Position numbers and translations under genes: made by a program
The notes under the pieces: generated by a model
What the model saw: only the letters and a program-made list of their open reading frames with translations
Told to the model about the DNA's origin: nothing
The model's database searches: none
Source: an uncultured Lachnospiraceae bacterium
GTDB taxonomy: Bacteria > Bacillota > Clostridia > Lachnospirales > Lachnospiraceae
Length of the DNA: 64,000 nt
Reading direction: 5' to 3'
NCBI GenBank assembly: GCA_944381515.1
Contig: CALWLM010000021.1
Coordinates: forward strand, 1 to 64,000
Part shown: positions 1 to 9,277 of the stretch, piece by piece
How positions within the stretch are numbered: the stretch's first letter is position 1
Layout: every line of letters starts with the position of its first letter

Positions 1-81
1 AAAAAAATTCCTCCATTTTACATTCCGACATTTATCTTTCACGTTGTCGATAGATGTATTATCTGTAAAATGGAGGAATTT
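1..81 (-). terminator. Long inverted repeat ending in a U-tract, terminator of the TraX-like gene
   Basis: Positions 5-22 and 64-81 are perfect 18-base inverted repeats around a 41-base loop. Read on the minus strand, the second arm runs into seven T residues at the window edge, the form of an intrinsic terminator. It lies 10 bases past the stop of the TraX-like gene. The loop is unusually large but can form an inner hairpin (CGACA at 27-31 with TGTCG at 45-49). Confidence 0.8.
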
Positions 82-90
82 ATACCCGCA

Positions 91-813
91 TCAGGCAAAC
101 TGCTGCACCAGATAGATAATCCACAGATGCACCGGATAAAACCAGTAAAAAGCCCATTTAAGCAGCCGGCTTTTGCGGCCCCGTCTGCCGCTGTAGCAAA
201 GCAGCAGAGGAATTACCAAAAAGACGCCGAAACGCCTGATATAGGACGTATAGGACAGGCTCATTCCGTAGATAAAGGGCTGGAGAAGATACAGGCAGGC
301 CACCGCTGCAAAGGAAACCATCTGCATCCGCACATTGCCGTAAAAAACGCCGAATCCCAGAATCCACAGCACCGCAATATAATTCCAGTTTGCCGAATAG
401 GCAAAAAGACAGCAGCCGGCCACAATAAACAGGCGCAGCCACAGAGGCAGTTCTTTTTTCTCAAAAGCCGCTAACGCTGCCAGTCCGGCAAAAAGCGCCA
501 CCATCACATCGGTAGCCTCCCAAAAACGCCAGAAGTCGTATCCGAAGCATAAATTATAGGGAATATGAGAGATAACCGCCACCAGAAGAAGGCGTCCCAT
601 ATATTTTTTCAGATTTGAGGTGTGATGATACCCTTCTGCAATCAAATAACACATGATCGGCGCCGCCATACGCCCAAGCATACGCAAAATCCAGCGTCCC
701 GCCATATCCTGCGGCATGAAGACAGCCACGCAATGATCCAAAGTCATAGCTGCAATGGCAATGATCTTCAGTTGGTTTCCCGTCAGTTGCAAACCGTGCT
801 TTTTTTCATCCAT
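91..813 (-). CDS. TraX-family integral membrane protein
   Basis: A 240-residue, very hydrophobic protein with about eight predicted membrane segments. The opening (LTGNQLKIIAIAAMTLDH) and the conserved pattern of small residues and His (RMLGRMAAPIMCYLIAEGY) are typical of the TraX family, named for the F-plasmid pilin acetylase. In Firmicutes these are chromosomal proteins of unproven function, possibly acyltransferases. I chose ATG at 813 because a GGTGGGGG ribosome site sits at normal spacing. A GTG at 828 would add five residues but has no such site. A promoter-like TATAAT lies at 893-898. There is no conjugation gene nearby, so a mobile-element role is not supported. Confidence 0.75.
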   Translation of the reverse strand: MDEKKHGLQLTGNQLKIIAIAAMTLDHCVAVFMPQDMAGRWILRMLGRMAAPIMCYLIAEGYHHTSNLKKYMGRLLLVAVISHIPYNLCFGYDFWRFWEATDVMVALFAGLAALAAFEKKELPLWLRLFIVAGCCLFAYSANWNYIAVLWILGFGVFYGNVRMQMVSFAAVACLYLLQPFIYGMSLSYTSYIRRFGVFLVIPLLLCYSGRRGRKSRLLKWAFYWFYPVHLWIIYLVQQFA

Positions 814-830
814 CTTTTGTGCCCCCACCG

Positions 831-869
831 AAATAACGGCAGCCGGAACAGCTCCAGCTGCCGTTATTT
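831..869 (-). promoter_or_regulatory. 13-bp leader hairpin just upstream of the TraX-like gene
   Basis: AAATAACGGCAGC at 831-843 and its perfect complement at 857-869 flank a 13-base loop. The hairpin lies between the likely minus-strand promoter (TATAAT about 893-898, TTAGAC upstream) and the ribosome binding site of the TraX-like gene. It has no U-tract on the minus strand, so it is more likely an mRNA 5' structure than a terminator. Confidence 0.55.
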
Positions 870-1009
870 GGATGTTCTTACTATCTAGAAAAATTATATA
901 GACATTACGCCGCGCTGTCTAATGCCTTTGGTGAATTTTTTGTGAAAAAATATTGAATATTTTTTGATTTTGCTTCCGCAGGCCCCTTCATTACTTCCGC
1001 AGAGACTCT

Positions 1010-2410
1010 TCATCTCTCCGGCGGACGGCTCAGAGTCCCTTCTATCACAAAATTTCCGGTACTCAGATAAGAGCCTGCCCGGTCTCTCGCCGCGAAGTCA
1101 TTAAAATGCCACCACTCCGATTCCAGCGGCGACATACCCGCCCCTTCAAAATAGGAACGGAGAGCCGCCGCAGGCTCGTTCATCCCCGCCGCCAGCTCCC
1201 GGCTGCCCGGTCCTGTGGTGGACGCTGCCGCCATACTCAGCTCGTGCATCTGCGTCGGCATCCGATACTCTTCATAACCTGTCACCTGCAGATATTCAAC
1301 GCCTCCCGTAGTACGCGTCTGGGTTTTTGTCACTTTGACCAGACTGACATCCACCGCTATCCCCCTCTGATGATTGGAGTAGCCGGTGGCAATAAAATAT
1401 CCCATATGCCAGGGCGAGGTATTGACCCCAGCCGCCACCTCCGGGTCCGACTCCGCCAGAGCGCTCAGTCCCTGGATTACCGCCTGCTGTACGAAATAAG
1501 GCCGGTACGCCTCATATATTTTCAGGCTGTTTCCCTGGGCCAGAGCGGCCTGCTGAGCGGCGCAGACCTTTTTGGCCGCCGCATAGAGCATGGGCATCGC
1601 GTATTCATCCCGGTCCAGACGCAGATTATACGCCGCTCCCGGATACAGAGCCTGACCGGTCACGCCCGGTATCTCCTTTCCAGAGCTTCTGTAGAGCGAA
1701 TTGTAAGAATTCGTCGCGTCATATATAATGGAGGGAATCACATCGGGCAGATTGATCATGCAGCAGCCGTGCCAGACCCATCCGGTTCCCCGCTCCGCCT
1801 GCACCTGCCACCATTCTCCCTCCTCCCGAAGGATCAAAAAGGCGTCGCCCGGCTCCAGCTGCGCCACCGCCCCGGCGCCGGCTCCCTCCGCGGAAATCTC
1901 CGCCCACAGCGTCATGGCCACCGGCGCATAACCGGTCGCTCCGTTTACCGGAATCTCCAGCCCGGAGGCCGTCAGTGCCGGGAGCTGACGGTCCAGCCGG
2001 TGGCTCTCGTCCCATTCAGCTGTCAGGCTGCTTTGCCCGCTTGACTCCTCCTTTGTCCCGGCCCCGCCCGATGAGGCGGCCTGCTCTACCGTCTCCTCCT
2101 CAGAGGAAGGCTGTACCGACTCCGACTCCAGCTCCAGCGTCTGCGAATCCCCAAGGCTCTCCGACTCAGAAGGGCCGGCGCTCTTTGCCGTCTCCGCCTC
2201 CTCGGTCTGAGACTGCGGCTCGGGGACTTCCGGCTCCTGCAGCTGCGCGGCCGCTGCCACACCCTGCCCGGCCAGCTCGGACCGGGCAAAACCTGCCGAA
2301 ACGACAAGCCCCGCAAGCAAAAAAATATCCATGCACACAAAGGTCACGCATAATCTGTGCCATTTCCGGTAAGATCTGCCTTTTCTTTTATGCGATTTTA
2401 TGATTCTCAC
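1010..2410 (-). CDS. Membrane-anchored M15-family peptidase (D-Ala-D-Ala dipeptidase/carboxypeptidase-like) with SH3-like domain
   Basis: A 466-residue cell-wall enzyme. After a basic N-terminus it has one membrane segment (about 22-44), then a Glu/Ser/Gln-rich linker (to about 140), an SH3-like stretch around 155-215, and a C-terminal M15 domain. That domain carries AYRPYFVQQA, the zinc motif SNHQRGIAVDVS (S-x-H-x6-D) and the catalytic end EWWHF. This layout matches VanX/VanY-type enzymes that trim D-Ala termini of peptidoglycan, probably outside the membrane. The start is uncertain: the frame opens with GTG at 2410 next to GAGGGGC, which is tight spacing, and the next Met (residue 27) lies inside the membrane segment. 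It follows the DUF362 gene by 13 bases and is probably cotranscribed. Confidence 0.75.
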   Translation of the reverse strand: MRIIKSHKRKGRSYRKWHRLCVTFVCMDIFLLAGLVVSAGFARSELAGQGVAAAAQLQEPEVPEPQSQTEEAETAKSAGPSESESLGDSQTLELESESVQPSSEEETVEQAASSGGAGTKEESSGQSSLTAEWDESHRLDRQLPALTASGLEIPVNGATGYAPVAMTLWAEISAEGAGAGAVAQLEPGDAFLILREEGEWWQVQAERGTGWVWHGCCMINLPDVIPSIIYDATNSYNSLYRSSGKEIPGVTGQALYPGAAYNLRLDRDEYAMPMLYAAAKKVCAAQQAALAQGNSLKIYEAYRPYFVQQAVIQGLSALAESDPEVAAGVNTSPWHMGYFIATGYSNHQRGIAVDVSLVKVTKTQTRTTGGVEYLQVTGYEEYRMPTQMHELSMAAASTTGPGSRELAAGMNEPAAALRSYFEGAGMSPLESEWWHFNDFAARDRAGSYLSTGNFVIEGTLSRPPER

Positions 2411-2423
2411 CGCCCCTCAGCCG

Positions 2424-3308
2424 TCAGTCCAGGGATACAATCTCATATTCCCGGCTGCCCAGGCCATGCTGCGCGGCAGCCTCCACCGTATGAATACCGT
2501 GACGGGAATCCATTCTCTCAATCAGCGCAGCCTTGCCGGGATCGGGAGAATTAACGACCGCATCGTAGCAGGCCTGATCCACGGCCACCGGATCCAGAGA
2601 AGCAAAGATCCCCAGATCTCCCATCTCCGGCTCTGCCGGATGAGAATCACAGTCGCAGTCCACGCTCAGGCGGTTGGCAACATTGATATAAGCCATATTT
2701 TCCGCCCCTTTATAAGCGATAACCGCCTTGCAGGCATCCGCCATAGATTCCAGGAAATGATCCTGGGCGGGCAGATTATCAAAGAGCCTGGCCGCCTCCG
2801 TAGTAACGCCGGCTGTATGAATATTGGTCTTTCCATGGGTAGAGGCGATTCCAATGCTGATGTTTTTCAGCGCGCCGCCGAAGCCTCCCATAGCATGCCC
2901 CTTGAAATGGGACAGCACCAGGATGGAATCATAGTCGGCCAAATGCTCGCCCACAATATCCTTCTCCAGATGAAAACCGCCCTCCACCGGGATATCCATC
3001 TCACCGAATTCATCCATGATATCACAGGGAGCCATGGCCTTGAATCCGTGATCCTCGATGGCCTTCCAATGCTTTTTGGGGTCCTGACGCTGACCGCCGT
3101 AGGCCGTACAGCACTCGATAATCGTGCCGTTGAGCTGCCGCACCAGACTGCCGATCAGTTCCGGATGCAGATAATTATGGCCGCCCGGCTCGCCGGTGGA
3201 AATTTTGACGCCCACCTTTCCTTTCAGCTCTCTTCCCAGGGCCTTATATATACGCACAAGGCTCTCCGGTGTAATATCTCTGGTAAAATAAACCTTTGCC
3301 TTTTCCAT
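2424..3308 (-). CDS. DUF362 domain protein
   Basis: A 294-residue soluble protein of the DUF362 family. Conserved features include KVGVKISTGEPGGHNYLHPE near the start, a central SHFKGHAMGGFGGALKN segment and SLDPVAVDQACYDAV near the end. Family members are often linked to iron-sulfur proteins, but this one lacks an obvious 4Fe-4S ferredoxin domain. The only Cys grouping is around VDCDCDSHPAEPEMGD. No enzymatic function is established that I can apply here. It starts with ATG after a modest AAGG site and probably heads a two-gene unit with the M15 peptidase. Confidence 0.8.
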   Translation of the reverse strand: MEKAKVYFTRDITPESLVRIYKALGRELKGKVGVKISTGEPGGHNYLHPELIGSLVRQLNGTIIECCTAYGGQRQDPKKHWKAIEDHGFKAMAPCDIMDEFGEMDIPVEGGFHLEKDIVGEHLADYDSILVLSHFKGHAMGGFGGALKNISIGIASTHGKTNIHTAGVTTEAARLFDNLPAQDHFLESMADACKAVIAYKGAENMAYINVANRLSVDCDCDSHPAEPEMGDLGIFASLDPVAVDQACYDAVVNSPDPGKAALIERMDSRHGIHTVEAAAQHGLGSREYEIVSLD

Positions 3309-3534
3309 TGCTCAAACCTTCTTTCCTTATTTTGGATATTTGAATCTATCCACATGGATAGTCTAAATCATTGCAGCCAAAATTTAAAATTACTTTTTTG
3401 TATGATGCCCGGATCAATATCTCATCCGCTTCATACTTCCGCCGGAAGCGGCCTGTGCTCCCCGCCCAGTTTTCTGTATGTTTTCCCGTACGATTTCTCG
3501 CCCCAGCCCATGATCAGACTCATGAAAATGTCTC

Positions 3535-3563
3535 TTGACTTTTGGATAGGATTGGCCCATACT
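3535..3563 (+). promoter_or_regulatory. Probable sigma-A promoter of the Gfo/GH20 operon
   Basis: TTGACT (3535-3540) is followed after 17 bases by CATACT (3558-3563). The spacing is ideal and the -35 is good, but the -10 is weak, so an activator may be needed. Confidence 0.45.
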
Positions 3564-3608
3564 CTGTTTTTGTAAGCGCCCTGGAAAAACAAAAAAATAA
3601 ATCCAGCG

Positions 3609-3627
3609 CAAGAAAAAGCCGCCTTCA
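3609..3627 (+). promoter_or_regulatory. Leader hairpin overlapping the ribosome site region of the first Gfo gene
   Basis: GCCGC...GCGGC(GG) forms a short GC hairpin immediately followed by GAGGGAGA and the ATG at 3649. A very similar hairpin precedes the paralogous gene at 9278, so it appears to have been duplicated with the gene or conserved afterwards. Confidence 0.45.
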
Positions 3628-3648
3628 AGCGGCGGGAGGGAGAATATT

Positions 3649-4941
<1,293 letters not shown>

Positions 4942-5056
4942 ATCCCGCCGCCGCTTTCAGCCCGGTTAATCCACCCCTGTCCCGGACATCTCCAATTATG
5001 AAAGATGTCATAAAAACAAATGGAAAAAATGTAAAGTATTGCGATTCAAAACCTCC

Positions 5057-5107
5057 TATAATGAAGTAAGAGGCCCGGCCAAAGCGTAGAGCGTCTATGG
5101 CCGGGCC
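5057..5107 (+). promoter_or_regulatory. TATAAT box followed by a 9-bp GC hairpin at the predicted RNA 5' end
   Basis: TATAAT lies at 5057-5062 with no good -35. Ten bases downstream GGCCCGGCC (5072-5080) pairs with GGCCGGGCC (5099-5107), followed by CTTATTAT. The hairpin could be an attenuator between the first two operon genes, or a 5' stabilising structure on RNA started here. The sequence does not decide between these. Confidence 0.45.
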
Positions 5108-5153
5108 CTTATTATCACAGCATCGTCTGTTTGAATAAAGGAGGATTTCTGTT

Positions 5154-6095
5154 ATGATTCGTGTCGGCGCCGTAAATATTGATACTTCTCATCCCATGGG
5201 CTTCGCCGAAGTAATGGAGACGGGAAACCGGGCCCGCTATGTCGGCGTCTATAATGACTCATTCCGGGACGACCGGGAGGTGGAGGGCTTTATCCAGCGC
5301 TTCAATCTGGAGAAGCGCTGCGACAGTCTGGAAGAGCTGGCTCAGATGTGCGATATCGGCTTTATTCACGGCTGTAACTGGGACGACCACCTGCGCTGCG
5401 CTCTGCCCTTTATCCGGCAGGGAAAGCCCGTCTTTATTGACAAGCCCATCGTCGGCAATTTGTCCGACTGCGAAAAACTCCTTTCCCTTGCGCGGGATGG
5501 CGCCGTTATTCTGGGCGCTTCCAGCGCGCGCTACGCCTATGAAATCCAGCAATTTCTGTCAATCCCTGAGGAAGAACGGGGCCAGATCGTACAGGTCTTT
5601 GGAACAGCCGGCGTAGACGAATTCAATTACGGGGTACATATCGCCGAGGCCCTGGCCGGAATTATGGGCAGCGGCTTTACATCCGTACGCTTTATGGGCC
5701 GCGGTCAGGCCGGCGGAAAATATTCCGAAACCTATTATCTCGAACACACAAGCGGCGCCAGCGCTGTCTTTAACACCTTCACCGGGACCTGGCAGCCTTT
5801 CGTCATCACCATTATGACCACAAAGACCACCTACCATTTTCAGATCGACTCCTCCCGGCTCTATGCCGCCCTGGTAGAACAGATCTGCAATTTCATGGAA
5901 GGCAAGCCTCACATTCTGGCTGGCTGCGAAGAGCTCACAGAATCCATCCGCGTTATGCTGGCAGCGACGGCCTCCCGGGCAGACAACGGGGCCGCAGTAA
6001 CCTTGAACGAACTGCGCGCAGACGGCCCTTCTTATGACGGCGCGGCCTTCTGGTCCGAATACGGAGCTGCTTCCGGTCCGATGTACGCCTGTTAA
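5154..6095 (+). CDS. Gfo/Idh/MocA-like oxidoreductase, short form
   Basis: A 313-residue protein with a Rossmann-like start (MIRVGAVNIDTSHPMGFA) and a DKP motif (VFIDKPIVGNLSDCE) in place of EKP. It is shorter than typical members (330-430) and its nucleotide-binding glycine motif is unusual (GAVNIDTSHP rather than GxGxxG). It may therefore have altered cofactor binding, or act as a partner of the neighbouring oxidoreductases. ATG at 5154 has a perfect AAAGGAGG site. The next gene begins 31 bases downstream, so they are cotranscribed. Confidence 0.75.
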   Translation: MIRVGAVNIDTSHPMGFAEVMETGNRARYVGVYNDSFRDDREVEGFIQRFNLEKRCDSLEELAQMCDIGFIHGCNWDDHLRCALPFIRQGKPVFIDKPIVGNLSDCEKLLSLARDGAVILGASSARYAYEIQQFLSIPEEERGQIVQVFGTAGVDEFNYGVHIAEALAGIMGSGFTSVRFMGRGQAGGKYSETYYLEHTSGASAVFNTFTGTWQPFVITIMTTKTTYHFQIDSSRLYAALVEQICNFMEGKPHILAGCEELTESIRVMLAATASRADNGAAVTLNELRADGPSYDGAAFWSEYGAASGPMYAC

Positions 6096-6126
6096 AAAGG
6101 ATTAAAGAGGATTAAGGAGGACATCC

Positions 6127-7242
6127 ATGAATTTTCAACCGCTGACCGAATACCTGGATACGCTGTCTCAGACGGAAAAGGTTCCCTGTCACAGCTTTGT
6201 CCTCTGTCAGGATCACCAGATCCTGTACCGTCATCTGGCGGGAAATGCAGATGCCAAAGGACAGCCGCTCACCGATCGCCATGTGTTCTGGATCTATTCC
6301 GGCACCAAAATTCTTACGGCTGTAGCTGTCCTGCGGCTGTGGGAGCGGGGACGGCTCCGTCTGAGCGATCCGGTATCCCGCTATCTGCCGGCATACGGCC
6401 GCCTATCCGGCACTCTCAAGATCCACCATCTGCTGACCATGACCGGCGGCCTCTCCTACGATCTGCATACTCCCTCCCTGACCGCCCTGCTTGAGCAAAA
6501 TCCGGAGAGCACAACGCGCCAGGTGGCTGAGGCGATAGCGGAAGAACCTCTGTGCTTCTCTCCCGGATCTCATTTTCTCTACAGCCTGTCCGCCGACGTG
6601 CTGGGGGCAGTCTGTGAGGCTGTCAGCGGTATGGATTTTGCCGATTATCTGGATGAAAATATTTTGATTCCCCTGGGCATGACAAGCTCTTCCATGCATC
6701 CCGGAAAATCCTGGTTTTCCCGCATGGCGGATCAGTATATTTACGATCCGGATACCGAAACAGTCCGGCTCCATCCCGACGGTCTGCGCAACTATCTGGT
6801 TCTGACGCCTCGCTTCGTATCCGGAGGCGCCGGCCTCATCTCCAATCCGGACGACTATATCCGCTTTGCCGATGCCTTGGCCTGCGGCGGAATCTCCCGC
6901 GACGGATACCGTCTTTTGGGAACAGAGGCTTTGCAGCTGCTCTCCCAAAATCATCTGAGCGGACAGGCGCTGCAAGACTATCAGACCTCCCGCCAGACTC
7001 CGGAATACGGTTACGGTTTCTGCGTACGCACCCGTCTATATGAGGGAGAAGACGGCATACCGGCCGGAGAATTTGGCTGGGACGGGGCAGCCGGCTTCTA
7101 TACGGCCATAGACCCGGCGCACCGTATTTCGATGGCCTACGCCCAGCATATCGCCGGGCATACTCCGGCTGTCCGGCGCATTCATCCTTCCCTTTTGCGC
7201 CTTGTATATCAATGTATGGAACTCCGCCATCCGGCGAATTAA
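6127..7242 (+). CDS. Serine hydrolase, beta-lactamase/class C-like family
   Basis: A 371-residue protein of the serine beta-lactamase-like (PF00144) superfamily. The nucleophile motif S-x-x-K is SGTK at 58-61, in the context FWIYSGTKILTAVAVLRLWE. The second motif is YSL in HFLYSLSADVLG, with Leu instead of the usual Asn. No signal peptide is visible, so it probably acts in the cytoplasm. Within this glycan operon it is more likely an esterase or deacylase acting on an acylated glycoside than a beta-lactamase; that is inference. ATG follows AAGGAGGACATCC. Confidence 0.8.
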   Translation: MNFQPLTEYLDTLSQTEKVPCHSFVLCQDHQILYRHLAGNADAKGQPLTDRHVFWIYSGTKILTAVAVLRLWERGRLRLSDPVSRYLPAYGRLSGTLKIHHLLTMTGGLSYDLHTPSLTALLEQNPESTTRQVAEAIAEEPLCFSPGSHFLYSLSADVLGAVCEAVSGMDFADYLDENILIPLGMTSSSMHPGKSWFSRMADQYIYDPDTETVRLHPDGLRNYLVLTPRFVSGGAGLISNPDDYIRFADALACGGISRDGYRLLGTEALQLLSQNHLSGQALQDYQTSRQTPEYGYGFCVRTRLYEGEDGIPAGEFGWDGAAGFYTAIDPAHRISMAYAQHIAGHTPAVRRIHPSLLRLVYQCMELRHPAN

Positions 7243-7255
7243 AAGGAGGTATCCA

Positions 7256-9223
7256 ATGAATCATACACAGCACAAAGCATTAAAATTCAGCGGCGATTTT
7301 CCGCCGCTATTCGATCAGGCGATCCGGGAGCTGCAAGAAGATCTGGCTGTCCGCCCCGCCGCCGATGGGGAGGACGGCTACCCTGTCTGCCTGCGGGCCG
7401 GAGACTGTTTAGCCGTTCAGGCAGACCCGGCAGGCGCCGTCGTCACTTACAGCCGCCCCGTAGAGTGCTACCGGGGCCTGTCCCTGCTCTGCTCCCATTT
7501 TGACCGCCTGCCCTTTGCAATCCGGCAGCCGCGCAGCTTTTCTACCCTGGGCATCATGTTCGACGTTTCCCGCAATGCTGTCCTAAGACCGGAGACGCTG
7601 CGCCTCTATCTGCGCAAAATGGCGCTGATGGGCTTTGATCTGGCCATGCTGTACACGGAGGACACTTTTGAACTGCCGGGCTATCCCTATTTCGGCTACC
7701 TGCGAGGACGCTACAGCCAGCAGCAGCTGCGCAGCCTCGACGACTATGCCTTTGCCCTGGGCATTGAGCTCTGCCCCTCCATTCAAACGCTGGCTCACCT
7801 AAACCGCGCTCTGCACTGGCCCGCCATGGAGCATCTGAAGGACACGGAAGAGGTTCTGATGGTCGGCGACGAAAGAGTCTACGAATTTATCGAAGCAATG
7901 CTGCGCGAGGGTTCCCGTCCTTACCGGTCCCGCCGCGTACACATCGGCATGGATGAGGCTCATCTTCTGGGACTGGGCAATTACCTGCGCCGCAATGGCT
8001 ATCAAAATCCTTTCTCCATTATGCAGGCCCACCTAGAGAGGGTAAATGAAATCCTGCGGCGTCTGGGTCTGGAGGCCATGATGTCCAGCGATATGTATTT
8101 CCGCCTGGGCAGTCCCACCGGAGGCTACTATGACAGTCCCGGCATAGACCCGGCCGTAGCCGCCTGCGTACCGCAGGATATTTCCCTGGTGTACTGGGAT
8201 TATTACCATGAGGATGAGTCCGACTATGACCAGATGTTCGAGATGCATCGGTGCCTGGGCGCTCCCGTCGTCTATTCCGGAGGAATTTGGACCTGGATGG
8301 GCCCGGCTCCCCACTATGAGAAAACCATCGCCACCGCCGTCGCCGGCCTTCGCTCGGCCAAAAAAGCCGGTGTCGATTTTGCCCTGGCCACCATGTGGGG
8401 AGATAACGGAGCGGAAACCAATCTTTTCACCGGCCTGTACGGCTTGCAGCTCTGGGCTGAATTCAACTACAGCGGCGATTATGATGAGGAAACCGTCCGC
8501 CGCCGTTTTGCCGATGTCACAGGTGCAAATCCGGACTTCTTTCTCCATCTGACCGACTTCAATCATCTGCCCGGTATAAAGGACTGGTCTGTACGCCCGG
8601 TCAACGCCTCCAAATTCCTGCTGTATCAGGACCCCCTGGTTCCCCTCTTTGAGGCCGACCTAAGCGGCGTGGACGCAGCCTCTCATTATGAACGGCTGGC
8701 CGCGCTCTATGGCAGCTATCGTCAGTCCCTCCAGACCGCAGATTCCGGGACGGACTCCAAGGCGGATGCCCCGGCTCCTCCAGCCGAAGGTTCCTTCCTC
8801 GGCCTCCTACGTCTGATGCTCGCTTTCTATGAGCAGCTGGCCCTAACCCTGGCCGTAAAATGCCGCTGGCATCAGGAAGCGGGAGCAGCTGTCCGGGCAA
8901 ATCTGCGCAAGAAAGCACCCTCTCTTGCCGCGCTGGCCAGAAAAACGGCCGAGGAGCTTACTTCCCTGCGGGATATCTGGTTCTCCTTCTGGAACGCCGC
9001 CAATAAGCCCTACGGCTTTGAGATACTGGACCTGCGCATCAGCGGTATGGCAGGACGCATGGAAACCGCAGCCCGCGCCATGGAAGACTGGGGATGCGGC
9101 CGTATCGAAACCATAGAGCAGCTGGCAGAGACTCCTCTGCCCTACACCGTCCTGTCCGACGGTTCTCTAAAGGGGAGCTATGCCTGGGGAGAAATCGCCT
9201 CCTCCTGCAAGCTGGATCTTTAA
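7256..9223 (+). CDS. GH20-like beta-N-acetylhexosaminidase, cytoplasmic
   Basis: A 655-residue glycosidase. GIMFDVSRNAVL at about 99-110 begins the TIM barrel. HIGMDEAHLLG, with Asp233-Glu234, corresponds to the HxGxDE motif that supplies the catalytic Asp-Glu pair of GH20. YSGGIWTWMG and ATMWGDNGAE later in the barrel also fit. No signal peptide is present, so it would act on imported oligosaccharides. An upstream in-frame Met at 7202 lies inside the previous gene; ATG at 7256 has AAAAGGAGG at ideal spacing and is the likely start. The nagA and nagB genes 13 kb away would complete N-acetylhexosamine catabolism. Substrate specificity remains inferred. Confidence 0.8.
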   Translation: MNHTQHKALKFSGDFPPLFDQAIRELQEDLAVRPAADGEDGYPVCLRAGDCLAVQADPAGAVVTYSRPVECYRGLSLLCSHFDRLPFAIRQPRSFSTLGIMFDVSRNAVLRPETLRLYLRKMALMGFDLAMLYTEDTFELPGYPYFGYLRGRYSQQQLRSLDDYAFALGIELCPSIQTLAHLNRALHWPAMEHLKDTEEVLMVGDERVYEFIEAMLREGSRPYRSRRVHIGMDEAHLLGLGNYLRRNGYQNPFSIMQAHLERVNEILRRLGLEAMMSSDMYFRLGSPTGGYYDSPGIDPAVAACVPQDISLVYWDYYHEDESDYDQMFEMHRCLGAPVVYSGGIWTWMGPAPHYEKTIATAVAGLRSAKKAGVDFALATMWGDNGAETNLFTGLYGLQLWAEFNYSGDYDEETVRRRFADVTGANPDFFLHLTDFNHLPGIKDWSVRPVNASKFLLYQDPLVPLFEADLSGVDAASHYERLAALYGSYRQSLQTADSGTDSKADAPAPPAEGSFLGLLRLMLAFYEQLALTLAVKCRWHQEAGAAVRANLRKKAPSLAALARKTAEELTSLRDIWFSFWNAANKPYGFEILDLRISGMAGRMETAARAMEDWGCGRIETIEQLAETPLPYTVLSDGSLKGSYAWGEIASSCKLDL

Positions 9224-9241
9224 TCATTGAAATGAAATAAC

Positions 9242-9262
9242 AGCCGCCATTTGCAGCGGCGG
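9242..9262 (+). promoter_or_regulatory. Leader hairpin before the second large Gfo paralog
   Basis: GCCGC and GCGGC arms around CATTTGCA lie just before GGAAGGGAGA and the ATG at 9278. The same arrangement precedes the gene at 3649. Confidence 0.45.
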
Positions 9263-9277
9263 AAGGGAGATATTATT

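Larger units (their letters stand above)
3309..3648. other. Divergent intergenic region between the DUF362 gene and the Gfo operon
   Basis: No gene is visible in these 340 bases. It holds a small palindrome (CTATCC ACAT GGATAG, 3346-3361) on the DUF362 side, a likely plus-strand promoter at 3535-3563 and a leader hairpin just before the first Gfo gene. Short open frames in the region lack ribosome sites and look non-coding. Confidence 0.6.

Noticed and set aside
91-813. TraX-like gene as sign of a conjugative element
   Set aside because: No relaxase, coupling protein, integrase or attachment repeat is visible nearby, and chromosomal TraX-family genes are common in Firmicutes.
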